The translations under genes and the position numbers were made by a program. Positions 8,349 to 16,868 of a stretch of DNA of 64,000 bases are shown piece by piece. This DNA comes from Martelella mediterranea (GTDB lineage Bacteria > Pseudomonadota > Alphaproteobacteria > Rhizobiales > Rhizobiaceae). The notes beneath the pieces were generated by a model. It was given only the letters and a program-made list of their open reading frames with translations. It searched no databases and was not told where the DNA came from. The DNA lies in assembly GCA_003001975.1 (NCBI GenBank), contig PVUG01000010.1:90988-154987 (forward strand), read 5' to 3'. The stretch's first letter is position 1, and each line of letters begins with the position of its first letter.

Positions 8349-10372
8349 CGGTTGATAGAGTCGACCCGAAGCTCGCGCCCGGTGTGCTCGCCGCTGCTGC
8401 TTGGCTGATGGGACGAGAGAACGAGTGCGACGTCACCCTGCTGCAGCGCGCGCATTTCATAGGGCTGCTTCGAAAAGGCCGATCTGGCGGGCCGTGGAAG
8501 TGCGACGGACCGCTTCTAGCGCACCTGCTCAGGCAGCGGGCACGATCGGGTAGGTTGCCGAAGGATGGCGCCGTTCTTGTCGGCATAGGCGAGATGATTG
8601 CACGTGCCCGTGCACCAGAAGATGCGATCGAGAGCATCCTGGGCAGGCTGTTTCGGCACACGTATCCGGAAACGGTCCGGCTCCGTATCCTTCGTCAGGC
8701 GCTCGATCTGGCACGACCCAAGAAGACTGCTTCACGATCACTTTCATCCATCTACGAGTCAGAAATTCTGTCAATTATGGATTGGAAGCAAATCACCTTT
8801 GCGGACCAATGGATTCGGCATCCGGAGCCACTCGGAGCATCGTATGGTTATGGCATAGGATTTGTCGCTCGCGTCTTGCTGCTTAACGACCCAGCGCGAT
8901 TGCGATGGCTTGCGAAGGAAGCAGACAAGCGGCGCATTCTGCCTGCGATTGTCGGAAGCATCGGGGAAGCTTGTTTTTGGAGTGAGAGCGCAGCACAGAG
9001 GGTGTTGCGAAGCGGCGTACCGCTTTTCGCTGGTTTCGGGGTGGCCAAGCTTCGAGACGGCGGAGAGGATGGCAAAGGCTGGAAGACTTCTGACATAGAC
9101 ACCGCGTTGGTTGCGAGCGGGACGCCGATCGAGGGGCGCATTCACCTCAGCGCGTTTATGCTGAAGAAAACCGTTCATGCCTGGCATCGTCAAAAAGATC
9201 GTCCTGCCGAGAACCGGCGTAGGCGTGCAATCCTCAAGATAGACCCTCATCAAGCGATAGGCGGCGAACACAATGCCGTTCATCAGATCGCGCGCCTTCT
9301 GGAGGACGCGCCCGAGCTAGAGCGTTGGCGGGCGGCAGTCATACTCGCGCTCGATGACGCCCTGCGAACGGCCGCGCGGCTGGACATTGACCCGAAGAGG
9401 CTCTGGACAGTTTTCGAGCCATCACTGGTAGATGCGCCGGAGATAAGGCATCGTTTCGCGATGGCACATACCGAAGGACCTTTGCGGCAAGCCGCTTTGG
9501 AAGAGGCATTGACGACCTTCGATAGGCTTGCCGGCGTCCGGCACCCAGAGCGGATTAGCAAAGAGAATTTTGACGCGGTCTGTGCCGAGCGGGAACTCGC
9601 CTTTTGGGCTGCGAACTCTCAGGTTGAGCTGTCAAAGCTCAAGAAGCAGAGCGACGCAGGCCACGACGCCGCGCGCCGGATCGGAAGAGTTGAAGCAGCT
9701 CTGCGAGACTTCGTGCTGCAACCGTTTGCGGCCACGCGTTTTCACGAACGCTTCCAAAACAGCATCGGCCGCTGGTCCGTCGTGCTCCAGTTCGCTTTTC
9801 TGGTCGCCCTATGCGACCGGAAGGCGCCGCTCATTCGCTTGCGCGACGAGGCACTGAAATCGGCATCCGCATTTTTGCCGGTGGCCGAGCGGTTCGCTTA
9901 TAATCCGACATGGGCGGAAGCTGTTGCCGGTTTGGTTGCCGACGCCGTCTCACCGATGGAAGGAACCGTTGTTCAAGGGTGGATCGACGACGAGCGTCAG
10001 CCTGCGCTTCTTCGCGCGCAACTCATCTGGGGATGCCCAGCCATTCTTTGTAACGATCTGCAACTCGCGACATCGCTGATCGATAAAGTTGCCACTCGAA
10101 AGGCCACGCGCGCAGCTGCCGGCAGGAATGCGTCACACCTACTCGATATATTCGATAGGGCGGCCGTGGCGATGATGCGTGAGAATCGGTTTGATCTCTA
10201 CAATTATTTAGCCATTCCCTACAATAAGGCAGTAGCACAGGCCGACGCTGTTTTGGCTAAGAGCGTTTCTTTGCAAACGCTGCTCGCGGCCCTGTCTGCC
10301 GATGCCGAAGCACGACAGAATTTGCTGAGCAGTCCCGTGTGGGGACATAGCCGTCTGAGTGAGGTGATCTGA
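8345..10372 (+). CDS. Unrecognised 675-residue helical protein (module gene B)
   Basis: The start was set at 8345 because its ATG overlaps the stop of gene A as ATGA, the usual sign of translational coupling. An earlier in-frame start at 8213 would overlap by 136 bases. The product is rich in Ala, Arg, Leu and Glu, without signal peptide or membrane segments, and reads as mostly alpha-helical, perhaps a helical-repeat scaffold. No catalytic motif was recognised. Coupling to the PLD-like gene suggests the two proteins act together. It ends 184 bases from the 3' end of the convergent tniQ, so it may be cargo of the transposon. Confidence 0.7.
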   Translation: MTVDRVDPKLAPGVLAAAAWLMGRENECDVTLLQRAHFIGLLRKGRSGGPWKCDGPLLAHLLRQRARSGRLPKDGAVLVGIGEMIARARAPEDAIESILGRLFRHTYPETVRLRILRQALDLARPKKTASRSLSSIYESEILSIMDWKQITFADQWIRHPEPLGASYGYGIGFVARVLLLNDPARLRWLAKEADKRRILPAIVGSIGEACFWSESAAQRVLRSGVPLFAGFGVAKLRDGGEDGKGWKTSDIDTALVASGTPIEGRIHLSAFMLKKTVHAWHRQKDRPAENRRRRAILKIDPHQAIGGEHNAVHQIARLLEDAPELERWRAAVILALDDALRTAARLDIDPKRLWTVFEPSLVDAPEIRHRFAMAHTEGPLRQAALEEALTTFDRLAGVRHPERISKENFDAVCAERELAFWAANSQVELSKLKKQSDAGHDAARRIGRVEAALRDFVLQPFAATRFHERFQNSIGRWSVVLQFAFLVALCDRKAPLIRLRDEALKSASAFLPVAERFAYNPTWAEAVAGLVADAVSPMEGTVVQGWIDDERQPALLRAQLIWGCPAILCNDLQLATSLIDKVATRKATRAAAGRNASHLLDIFDRAAVAMMRENRFDLYNYLAIPYNKAVAQADAVLAKSVSLQTLLAALSADAEARQNLLSSPVWGHSRLSEVI

Positions 10373-10556
10373 TACGAGCGACCGCTTTTGGTTGTACGCT
10401 GCGCTAGACTTCATGTCCAAAATAGCGGCGTAAGCCGCCGGTCCATTTCTTCGGTATTGATAGATTGTTCGCCGCAATTCCAGCTGCGTCTGAAAGATAC
10501 GCGGTCGACGAGCTTCCCGTCTGTTGGTCCCTCATTGATACGCCACATGCGTCTCA

Positions 10557-12413
10557 TCAATCATCCGGCATGAAGACGGGCGTCACATCCTCGCGCAACC
10601 AGATCGGCCCGAAATCCTGCCCACCCGGTGCAAACCGTTCAACGCCTGCTGCTCTCAGTTTTGCGTGGATGGTATTGTATGGCAATCCATGCTCGGCATG
10701 AAGCATTGCGACTGTAACGAACCTGGCACGAAAGGCTGCGATTTGCTCTTCCGTAATACGGGTCTGAGGGCAGAGATTATGTGGATGAATTACAGTTATG
10801 ACTGATATATGCCCGCTGTCGGCCAATTTTGCGAAGTAGGATTGGTCTCTGAAACCGATCGCCCGCCCGAACTCAGGCAAAGACATTGTTCCCGTTAAAG
10901 GCGTCGCCATTGACGTTTCAGATAACCAGTCATCGAATGCGCGCTTATCTATCCGTATGCCGTGATAGCCGTTTTCACCCTGCAGCAGGCCCATTCTAAT
11001 TTCGCCCGTTCGGACGGCATTGATAACTGTGTCTAAGGAAAGTCTCTTGCGCCGAGCGGCGAGGTTGATTGTCTCCCAATCCTTGTCATTCACGTCTGCA
11101 TCGGTCGCTTTCGCGCGTAACTCGGCGACAAGGGCAAGGCCTGCATCCATTTTCCATGGGAATTTGACTGTGTCGTCTGAAATGCGCGGCTTTAGGACGC
11201 CGGTTTTGTGCAGTGCCTGAAACTCATGGTGAGTGGCGCCAATGGCTTTCCGATATTCCTTCGGTCCGACCAGAGTGGGGATCTCTGCAAGCACATCGGC
11301 AAACTTTTCCGTGTCGAACAATTTTCTGCTCGCCGGTCGTGGGTCGTCCGCATCCCACGCACCGGCATCCACGAGGAACAGGTTGAGCAGGTGCTGGCCA
11401 ATGCCAGTTTCCTTCGATGCTGTGGTCAAGGAATGTAAACGCCGGCGTTCCACTGCTTTTCCGAGCAGGGTTTCGTTGGCGCCGATTGGCCAATGTACCA
11501 GTACACGGTCTCGCAGTATCGTCCGGAACGAAGCGAATGCCGGATCTTCGAGTAAATCGGTCGAGAGTTTGACATACAGCGCGCCAAATGCCTTTTTCGG
11601 CTCATCACCCGCTGCGTCCGCCTCGGCAACAAGGCCATTCAGTACATTACGGATTTCGTCTTCTCCACGTTTGACGACATCAAAGCCGGTCGACAGCGCC
11701 ATATGTCGTGACTGCCAATCGTCATTTACCTGGGATCTTGAAAGCGATTGCAGCTGCACACCCAGCAAGAGGCAGAAGGTTGATACGGCATAGACAGTCT
11801 GGCTGGACAGCCATGTTTCGTCCCCGCCATTTTCAAGACGCCTGTCCAGCCAGATATCATAGGGTGTCGGATTGCACGGTTGCGAAGTCAACTCGCCCGC
11901 GTTCAGGGAAGTCGCGATTGCCGGCAGATGCTGGGTGAAATCATACCGGTCTACAGGCGCTTGGATTGTCCATAGCGGGACAAGCTGACGATGATGCTTC
12001 ACGCATATCAGCGCTTCTCGAAATTGCCAGTGTCCGCGCATGACAAGAACTTCGAGCGGGTCGTCGTGGTCATTATCAAGATCTTCACGGAGGCAGTCAG
12101 GGCAGCCGCGGATCATTGGGTTCCTGAGTGAGCGCGATACGTAGAGTTCCCCACGAAATTTGAGTCTCACATTGCCAGCGCGGCAGCCAGTCCACGATTT
12201 CAGTTCGTCGAGTTGCTCGGGCGAGAGCTTTCCCCAATGGGCCATTCGTTCAAGGGCTTCGTCGTCCTGATTGACAACGCGTTTCAGCGAAGCACCCATA
12301 TCGGAAGCATACTCTCTTGCGCTGACGCCTTTGGACGCGGCCAGCCGCGAAAGGTAGGAGATCGTTGTCTCGCGCGATTTGGGCGACGGAGGCGCGGGCA
12401 AGACGCTGGACAT
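10557..12413 (-). CDS. tniQ: TniQ/TnsD-family target-selection protein
   Basis: A 618-residue TniQ protein. Its N-terminal domain carries the family zinc motif: CPDC at 104-107 and CVKH at 137-140, within FRGELYVSRSLRNPMIRGCPDCL. The long C-terminal half (about 450 residues) is the size of TnsD-type proteins, which bind a specific chromosomal site, rather than of the short TniQ of CRISPR-associated elements. Its known role is to recruit the TnsC/TniB ATPase and transposase to the target. It is transcribed away from the Ner-like regulator and the tnsA-tniA-tniB operon. Confidence 0.88.
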   Translation of the reverse strand: MSSVLPAPPSPKSRETTISYLSRLAASKGVSAREYASDMGASLKRVVNQDDEALERMAHWGKLSPEQLDELKSWTGCRAGNVRLKFRGELYVSRSLRNPMIRGCPDCLREDLDNDHDDPLEVLVMRGHWQFREALICVKHHRQLVPLWTIQAPVDRYDFTQHLPAIATSLNAGELTSQPCNPTPYDIWLDRRLENGGDETWLSSQTVYAVSTFCLLLGVQLQSLSRSQVNDDWQSRHMALSTGFDVVKRGEDEIRNVLNGLVAEADAAGDEPKKAFGALYVKLSTDLLEDPAFASFRTILRDRVLVHWPIGANETLLGKAVERRRLHSLTTASKETGIGQHLLNLFLVDAGAWDADDPRPASRKLFDTEKFADVLAEIPTLVGPKEYRKAIGATHHEFQALHKTGVLKPRISDDTVKFPWKMDAGLALVAELRAKATDADVNDKDWETINLAARRKRLSLDTVINAVRTGEIRMGLLQGENGYHGIRIDKRAFDDWLSETSMATPLTGTMSLPEFGRAIGFRDQSYFAKLADSGHISVITVIHPHNLCPQTRITEEQIAAFRARFVTVAMLHAEHGLPYNTIHAKLRAAGVERFAPGGQDFGPIWLREDVTPVFMPDD

Positions 12414-12634
12414 CAGAGCAAAATCCTCAAGCTGTGTGGAAGCGCAAGCTAACGAGCCGCTTCATGGCCAACAAGTGGAGTAAATTCCATTTGGCAAATC
12501 ACTCTGTGATTTGGTGGGGTTCTCGATAACGAGATGCCAACAATATAAACCATAAATAGTTTAGCTGCGATAAAAAACAACCTAACGGTGTTGGCGCCGC
12601 AGATTTTTCTCATGGTTTCTTCTCGGATTCAATA

Positions 12635-12647
12635 AATGCGAAAATGA
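12635..12647 (+). repeat. AATGCGAAAATG motif, copy 1
   Basis: First of three same-strand copies of a motif AATGCGAAAA(A)ATG (others at 12792-12804 and 13470-13482). All three lie in non-coding DNA on either side of the Ner-like gene. Their role is unknown: operator or transposase sites are both possible. Confidence 0.35.
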
Positions 12648-12791
12648 GCTGTGAGCGGAGTTCTTTACTTCTCTCTCCTGATAGCACCGAACACTGCTGC
12701 AAGGACGCGGTCCTTTTGGGCGCGGCCTATTCAGCGGATTCTCTCGCGAACCCGGCGTTCAGCGGAATGGTGTTTTGGGCGCAAAACGGAG

Positions 12792-12804
12792 AATGCGAAA
12801 AATG
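12792..12804 (+). repeat. AATGCGAAAAATG motif, copy 2
   Basis: Second copy, 110 bases upstream of the Ner-like gene. It is followed by AAAAGTGCTCC, which loosely resembles the inner part of the inverted right-end repeat (AAGAGTGCAC). Confidence 0.35.
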
Positions 12805-12914
12805 AAAAGTGCTCCCCTAAAGCGAGCATATATACAAATAATGCAACCTAAAATGAGTGGAATCGCGATTCGTCGACGAAGATACAAGAATGATTCGATT
12901 CGTGTGATGGAACC

Positions 12915-13145
12915 ATGAAACACAAAGATCCACCGATTGACCGCAGCAGGCATGCCCGCATCAAATTCGAACTTGAGGTTCGGGGGCTGACGCTCGCTGA
13001 TGTTGCGCGTCAAGCGAAAGTCGGACCTTCCGCTGTCAGCGCGGTATCCATCGGTAAGGGAAGATCGGCACATATCGAAAAGCATATTGCCGAAGCCTTG
13101 CAGCTCGATGTGAAAGACCTGTTCCCCGAGCGATACCCCAACTAA
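12915..13145 (+). CDS. Ner/Nlp-like helix-turn-helix regulator
   Basis: A 76-residue DNA-binding protein. The segment HARIKFELEVRGLTLADVARQ and the following AKVGPSAVSAVSIG read as the helix-turn-helix of the Ner/Nlp family, whose founder represses transposition genes of phage Mu. The C-terminus (HIEKHIAEALQL, then DLFPERY) is typical. It sits between the divergent tniQ and tnsA-tniA-tniB blocks, which fits a switch controlling transposition. The ribosome site is weak (GATGGA). Confidence 0.8.
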   Translation: MKHKDPPIDRSRHARIKFELEVRGLTLADVARQAKVGPSAVSAVSIGKGRSAHIEKHIAEALQLDVKDLFPERYPN

Positions 13146-13469
13146 GGAGGCGCATTTCATGAGCTAGACAAAAACCGAGCTCTGAAAAGGCAGAGACCCG
13201 AAGGATTGCAGTCCTTCGAGCCCCATAAGAATCGTTCTGGACGATTGGCCTCTTTCATCTCACACCTCTCATTTCAGTTCAAGGTCAAACCTGTGCGGAG
13301 GCTCTCCGCGCACCATGAAACATGCTGTCTTCACGCGGCGTTGTGAGCGAAGAAACCAAGAAGGAGATACGAAAAGCGTGTGGCAGGTTCAGCTGGCACG
13401 ACGACATCAATGTCGTTGTACTTGCTGGCAAGCCGGGGCCATTCGCAACACTTACGCGATATCTAAGAA

Positions 13470-13482
13470 AATGCGAAAAATG
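13470..13482 (+). repeat. AATGCGAAAAATG motif, copy 3
   Basis: Third same-strand copy, about 290 bases upstream of tnsA. See the copies at 12635 and 12792. Confidence 0.35.
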
Positions 13483-13610
13483 GAGTCGCGCTTTCTTTTT
13501 ATAAGGCATTGAAATTAATGCATTATTGACTGTCGTTTGTAAGTGTTGATACACGGTCTTCACTTCCGTGAAACCGCTCGTCTATATCTGGCCCAGCCGG
13601 CCATACGGCA

Positions 13611-13636
13611 AAAAAAACGCACCGGGAAAACCGGTG
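13611..13636 (-). terminator. Intrinsic terminator on the minus strand
   Basis: Read on the minus strand this is CGCACCGG, TTTT loop, CCGGTGCG, then a run of eight T: a textbook intrinsic terminator. No leftward gene lies upstream of it, since the neighbouring genes run rightward. It may stop antisense or small-RNA transcription arising in the tnsA leader. Confidence 0.75.
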
Positions 13637-13771
13637 CGCATAGAAGTTGGGGCAAAGATCGCCCGATGTGAGTTGCCTTTATAGAGCTTCAAAAGGAGCC
13701 GGGCAAGCGTCGATCTCCCCCGTGATATCAACCGCAATCTGTGCAGCCTGCTGTACGGAATAGGAGGCGCT

Positions 13772-14521
13772 ATGCCTGATTACATTATTGAGCATGATCA
13801 CTGGAATACCGGACTGGCGAAACTGCCGCCGGCCTCAAATATCAAACTCGGTCCAATCCACGGGGTTCTTCCTTTCGACGGTGTCCGTAACCCGTCAGGA
13901 CGGAGTGCCTGGTCGCACAAAATTCACCTTCCTTATCGTACGCGCGCCAATAACTGGCGGCCGAAAGTGGGCATCGCGGAAAGTGCTGCCGAGGCGGCTT
14001 GCGCCCATCAGGCTCTGGTTTGCCCGGAGCTTTATGACCTCAAGTTCCAGCCGTTCACGGTGAAGTACCGCGACGAAGATGGAAAGTCTCGACATCATAC
14101 CCTCGACCTTCTGCTGACCTTCTCCAACGGCTATCGCCGGGCACTCTATGTGCGTCACGAGCATAGCCTCAGCAGGCCTGCAACCGCTCGCCAAATCGAC
14201 GCCATTGTTGCTGCGACGAGCAAGAGGAAAGCCGATGACGTGTGCGTCGTAAACGCTAGCAATTTCACACGGCAGCGGCGTGAGAATTTGTTCAGGATGC
14301 ACAACTTTGTTTTCGACCCAGATCCTGAAGCTGATGAAATCGTACTTGATGTGGCCCGTGATCTGACGACGCTGTGGCTCATGTCGGATCTATTCCCTCA
14401 TGTGCCTCTCGAAAGGGATCGCGTCTTCCGTTCCTGCTATCGTCTTGTCGCTAAACGGAAACTGTCTGCGAACCTCGATAACGTATTTTGGGAGAATTCG
14501 CGTCTGGAGGTCGTAGCATGA
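13772..14521 (+). CDS. tnsA: TnsA-like endonuclease subunit of the transposase
   Basis: A 249-residue protein at the TnsA position, immediately before the DDE transposase. Residues 66-130 fit the TnsA nuclease core: E70 and E74 in GIAESAAEA, D112 in HHTLDLLLTF, and a following strand ALYVRHE where the usual EVK is changed. TnsA cuts the 5' strands at transposon ends so that the element moves by cut-and-paste. A winged-helix C-terminal part is likely. The start has a strong ATAGGAGG site. Its stop overlaps the tniA start as ATGA. Confidence 0.82.
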   Translation: MPDYIIEHDHWNTGLAKLPPASNIKLGPIHGVLPFDGVRNPSGRSAWSHKIHLPYRTRANNWRPKVGIAESAAEAACAHQALVCPELYDLKFQPFTVKYRDEDGKSRHHTLDLLLTFSNGYRRALYVRHEHSLSRPATARQIDAIVAATSKRKADDVCVVNASNFTRQRRENLFRMHNFVFDPDPEADEIVLDVARDLTTLWLMSDLFPHVPLERDRVFRSCYRLVAKRKLSANLDNVFWENSRLEVVA

Positions 14522-16860
14522 CGCTCACGCCTCAATACACGATGCCCGCCGGAACTGAGATTTCCGTTCACAAACGGACGTTCCAGGTGAAGGCTCGGTC
14601 CAACGGCGGCTATTCTGCCGTCGATATTGAAAGCGGGGAGGAGCGGCTAATTCCATTTTCCACTTTCGTCGCAGCATTGAAAGCGCCTGGAACCAGGCTG
14701 GTTCCCGGCGCGCATCCTTCATCTGCGGATGTACGAGCACGACTTGAGGGGTTCGAAACTGTTGAATCGCTTTCTCCGCGGCAAAGGAAAGTAGCTCAGT
14801 ATCATCATGCTCTGTGCAAGGGCATGGAGCAGCTACGTGACAGCCTGCAAAAGAAGCACGGGAAGCCAGGGTTGGACCTGTCCATCAGGATGTTGGACAA
14901 GCCCGCATATCGACGGCAGATCCAGGAAGTCGCCCAACGCTATTTCGACGAGAAAATCCGTCTCCAGGTGCAGCGTGGCGGCTGTGCTGCTCATTGGATC
15001 ATGTACAATGGGCGAACACTTCAGAAGTATTGGAAAATCTACCAGAACCTTCCGCCTGACGTCGACCCGCTGGCGGCCCTGGTGTGCCGTGACGACCGCA
15101 AGGGCAATCGCGAGCCACGCCTGACTTACGAAATCTGCGAACTCATGACGCAGGCGTGGGAAGAGGTCGGCCTCGATCTCAAAAAGCCCTCTCTGGCCAA
15201 TGTTCGTGATAGCCTGGAAACTCTCATTTCAGAGAAGAACACGCTGAGGGAGAGCAATGAGTTACCGCCGCTGGTGACACCGGCGGCAGCCACCGTGAAA
15301 GCGCATTGCGAAAAGCTGGTCAGCCCGACGGCATACGAGGTGGCCACGATGGGCGAGCGCCATGCACGCAACAAGAGAGGGCGCGGCAGCACCGATATCC
15401 GGGCACTTCTGATCGGCGAATATGTGGAAATCGATGAATGCAAGATTTCGCTCGTCACCACTGCGAAGAAGATCGGTCTGTGGGCGACGCTGTCGTCGGA
15501 TCACCGTGCTGTTCTCAGAGAAACAGACGAAGAGATCAAGAAGCGATGGCAGCTTCTATATGCGATCGATGTGGCTTCGCGCATGCCGTTGGCGTGGGTG
15601 ATTGCGGAAAAACAGGGTGCCGACGCGACGATGGCACTCCTGCGGATGGCCACGCGTGACAAGAAGAAGGAGGCCCAGCGCTACGGATGCACCGGGGAAC
15701 CGATGCCGGCCATTGGTCTCGGAAATCTGAAATCCGACAACGGTACCGGACTGAGGAATCAGGAAGTCCTCAAGTCACTTGTCGGAGTGGGCGCGACAAG
15801 TACGATCGGTCGCACTTACGCATCAACAGATAAGCCTTACGTGGAGAGGATGTTTGGGACGCTGGAGTCCACTGTGATGAAGACACTTCATGGGTACACC
15901 GGCCGCAAGGCCGGAGAGCTACCCGGATATGATGCGACGAGTTATGGCGTGCTGAACGGGGAGCAGCTCTACGGGATTTTGACGCGATATTTCATCGACG
16001 AGTATCCGTCTACCCGGCATTACGGCGTGGGCATGTGGGGAAGGCGACCGATCGATGTTTTCCATCAGATCAATCGAGATCGTGGTTGTTTCGCGCCAAT
16101 CGATCCCAACCACCGGCGTATCCAACTGGGATGGGAAGTAAAGGTCACGCCAACGGATGAAGGTGTGAGGACGTTCTCCGGCATCTGGTTCAGTTCTGAT
16201 GAGCTTCAGCGTCTCAGGGATGAGCATCGAATCCGTGGAAAGGTGTCAGTGTTCGTCGATCCGGACGATATGAACACCGCGACAGTTGTACTGCCAAAGA
16301 TCGGAACAGTTGTTGAAGTTTACCTTCAAATCACAGCGTTAGCTGATCTGACGCTGGTTCAAATCCTTGATGTGATGGCCCAATTGCGAAAAGAAAATCA
16401 GCAGGCAACTGAAGTTCATGAAGACCGGATCATGCAGGTGCGCAAAGTACGTCATGACCTCATGCAAACGATCGCTGTCGAAAAGGCACTTCCGCGAAGC
16501 TATGTGACGATGGAAGAAGCCAACGCAAAGGCGAAAGCGGTAATCGCCGGAGCGAAAATCATCCCGAGCACATCGCGTGACAGGCTTGATCTCGGCGTGG
16601 CGCCCGACGCCATCACGGACATCAGCACTGGCAGCTCGGCGAATATCTACAAAATCGAGGGTGCTGACCAGGTCGTTGACGAGACGGCCATCCCAGATGT
16701 TTCGACGGCGAAATCTACAGCTTCGACATCTGACACCGTCGATACGCCGGAGGAAGTACAGGTCCCGGTATCAGAGCCTGAGACGCAGCGGAAGAAGAGA
16801 TCGGAAAAGCGGAATGGCGGGCTGCTCGGTCGCCCTGATCAGATCAAAGATCTGGAGTAG
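14518..16860 (+). CDS. tniA: TniA/TnsB-family DDE transposase
   Basis: A 780-residue transposase that binds the element ends and joins 3' ends to target DNA. The integrase core shows D306 (EIDECK), D407 (KSDNGTG) and E443 (PYVERMFG), giving the D-D-35-E spacing of this superfamily. An N-terminal DNA-binding region precedes it and a Mu-type C-terminal beta domain follows (GWEVKVTPTDEG, VFVDPDD). The start at 14518, with a GGAGG site and an ATGA overlap with tnsA, is better than the ATG 10 codons upstream. The last 60 residues are Ser/Thr/Lys-rich and probably contact TniB. tniB begins 8 bases after the stop. Confidence 0.92.
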   Translation: MTLTPQYTMPAGTEISVHKRTFQVKARSNGGYSAVDIESGEERLIPFSTFVAALKAPGTRLVPGAHPSSADVRARLEGFETVESLSPRQRKVAQYHHALCKGMEQLRDSLQKKHGKPGLDLSIRMLDKPAYRRQIQEVAQRYFDEKIRLQVQRGGCAAHWIMYNGRTLQKYWKIYQNLPPDVDPLAALVCRDDRKGNREPRLTYEICELMTQAWEEVGLDLKKPSLANVRDSLETLISEKNTLRESNELPPLVTPAAATVKAHCEKLVSPTAYEVATMGERHARNKRGRGSTDIRALLIGEYVEIDECKISLVTTAKKIGLWATLSSDHRAVLRETDEEIKKRWQLLYAIDVASRMPLAWVIAEKQGADATMALLRMATRDKKKEAQRYGCTGEPMPAIGLGNLKSDNGTGLRNQEVLKSLVGVGATSTIGRTYASTDKPYVERMFGTLESTVMKTLHGYTGRKAGELPGYDATSYGVLNGEQLYGILTRYFIDEYPSTRHYGVGMWGRRPIDVFHQINRDRGCFAPIDPNHRRIQLGWEVKVTPTDEGVRTFSGIWFSSDELQRLRDEHRIRGKVSVFVDPDDMNTATVVLPKIGTVVEVYLQITALADLTLVQILDVMAQLRKENQQATEVHEDRIMQVRKVRHDLMQTIAVEKALPRSYVTMEEANAKAKAVIAGAKIIPSTSRDRLDLGVAPDAITDISTGSSANIYKIEGADQVVDETAIPDVSTAKSTASTSDTVDTPEEVQVPVSEPETQRKKRSEKRNGGLLGRPDQIKDLE

Positions 16861-16868
16861 GTCAGTTC

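Larger units (their letters stand above)
12414..12914. other. Divergent intergenic region between tniQ and the Ner-like gene
   Basis: No gene is supported. It must hold the tniQ promoter on the minus strand. It contains two of three copies of the direct motif AATGCGAAAA(A)ATG (12635-12647 and 12792-12804) and paired TTTTGGGCGC and TTCAGCGGA repeats between about 12711 and 12785. These may be binding sites for the regulator or transposase. Confidence 0.4.
13146..13771. other. Leader region of the transposition operon
   Basis: No gene of convincing quality is seen; a 60-codon frame at 13322-13504 lacks a good ribosome site. Visible items: a strong AAGGAGG site followed by the two-codon frame ATG-AGC-TAG at 13159-13167, two small adjacent hairpins (CGAAGGA/TCCTTCG and AATCGT/ACGATT) at about 13199-13243, the third AATGCGAAAAATG copy at 13470-13482, and a leftward terminator near 13611-13636. 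Confidence 0.4.

Noticed and set aside
12535-12560. TGCCAACAATATAAACCATAAA as a possible left end of the transposon
   Set aside because: It shares TGCCAA and CATAA with the inverted right-end repeat, but the rest does not match, and it would leave tniQ outside the element. Too weak to call.
13322-13504. A 60-codon rightward frame in the tnsA leader
   Set aside because: No good ribosome site, overlapping alternative frames, and no family resemblance.
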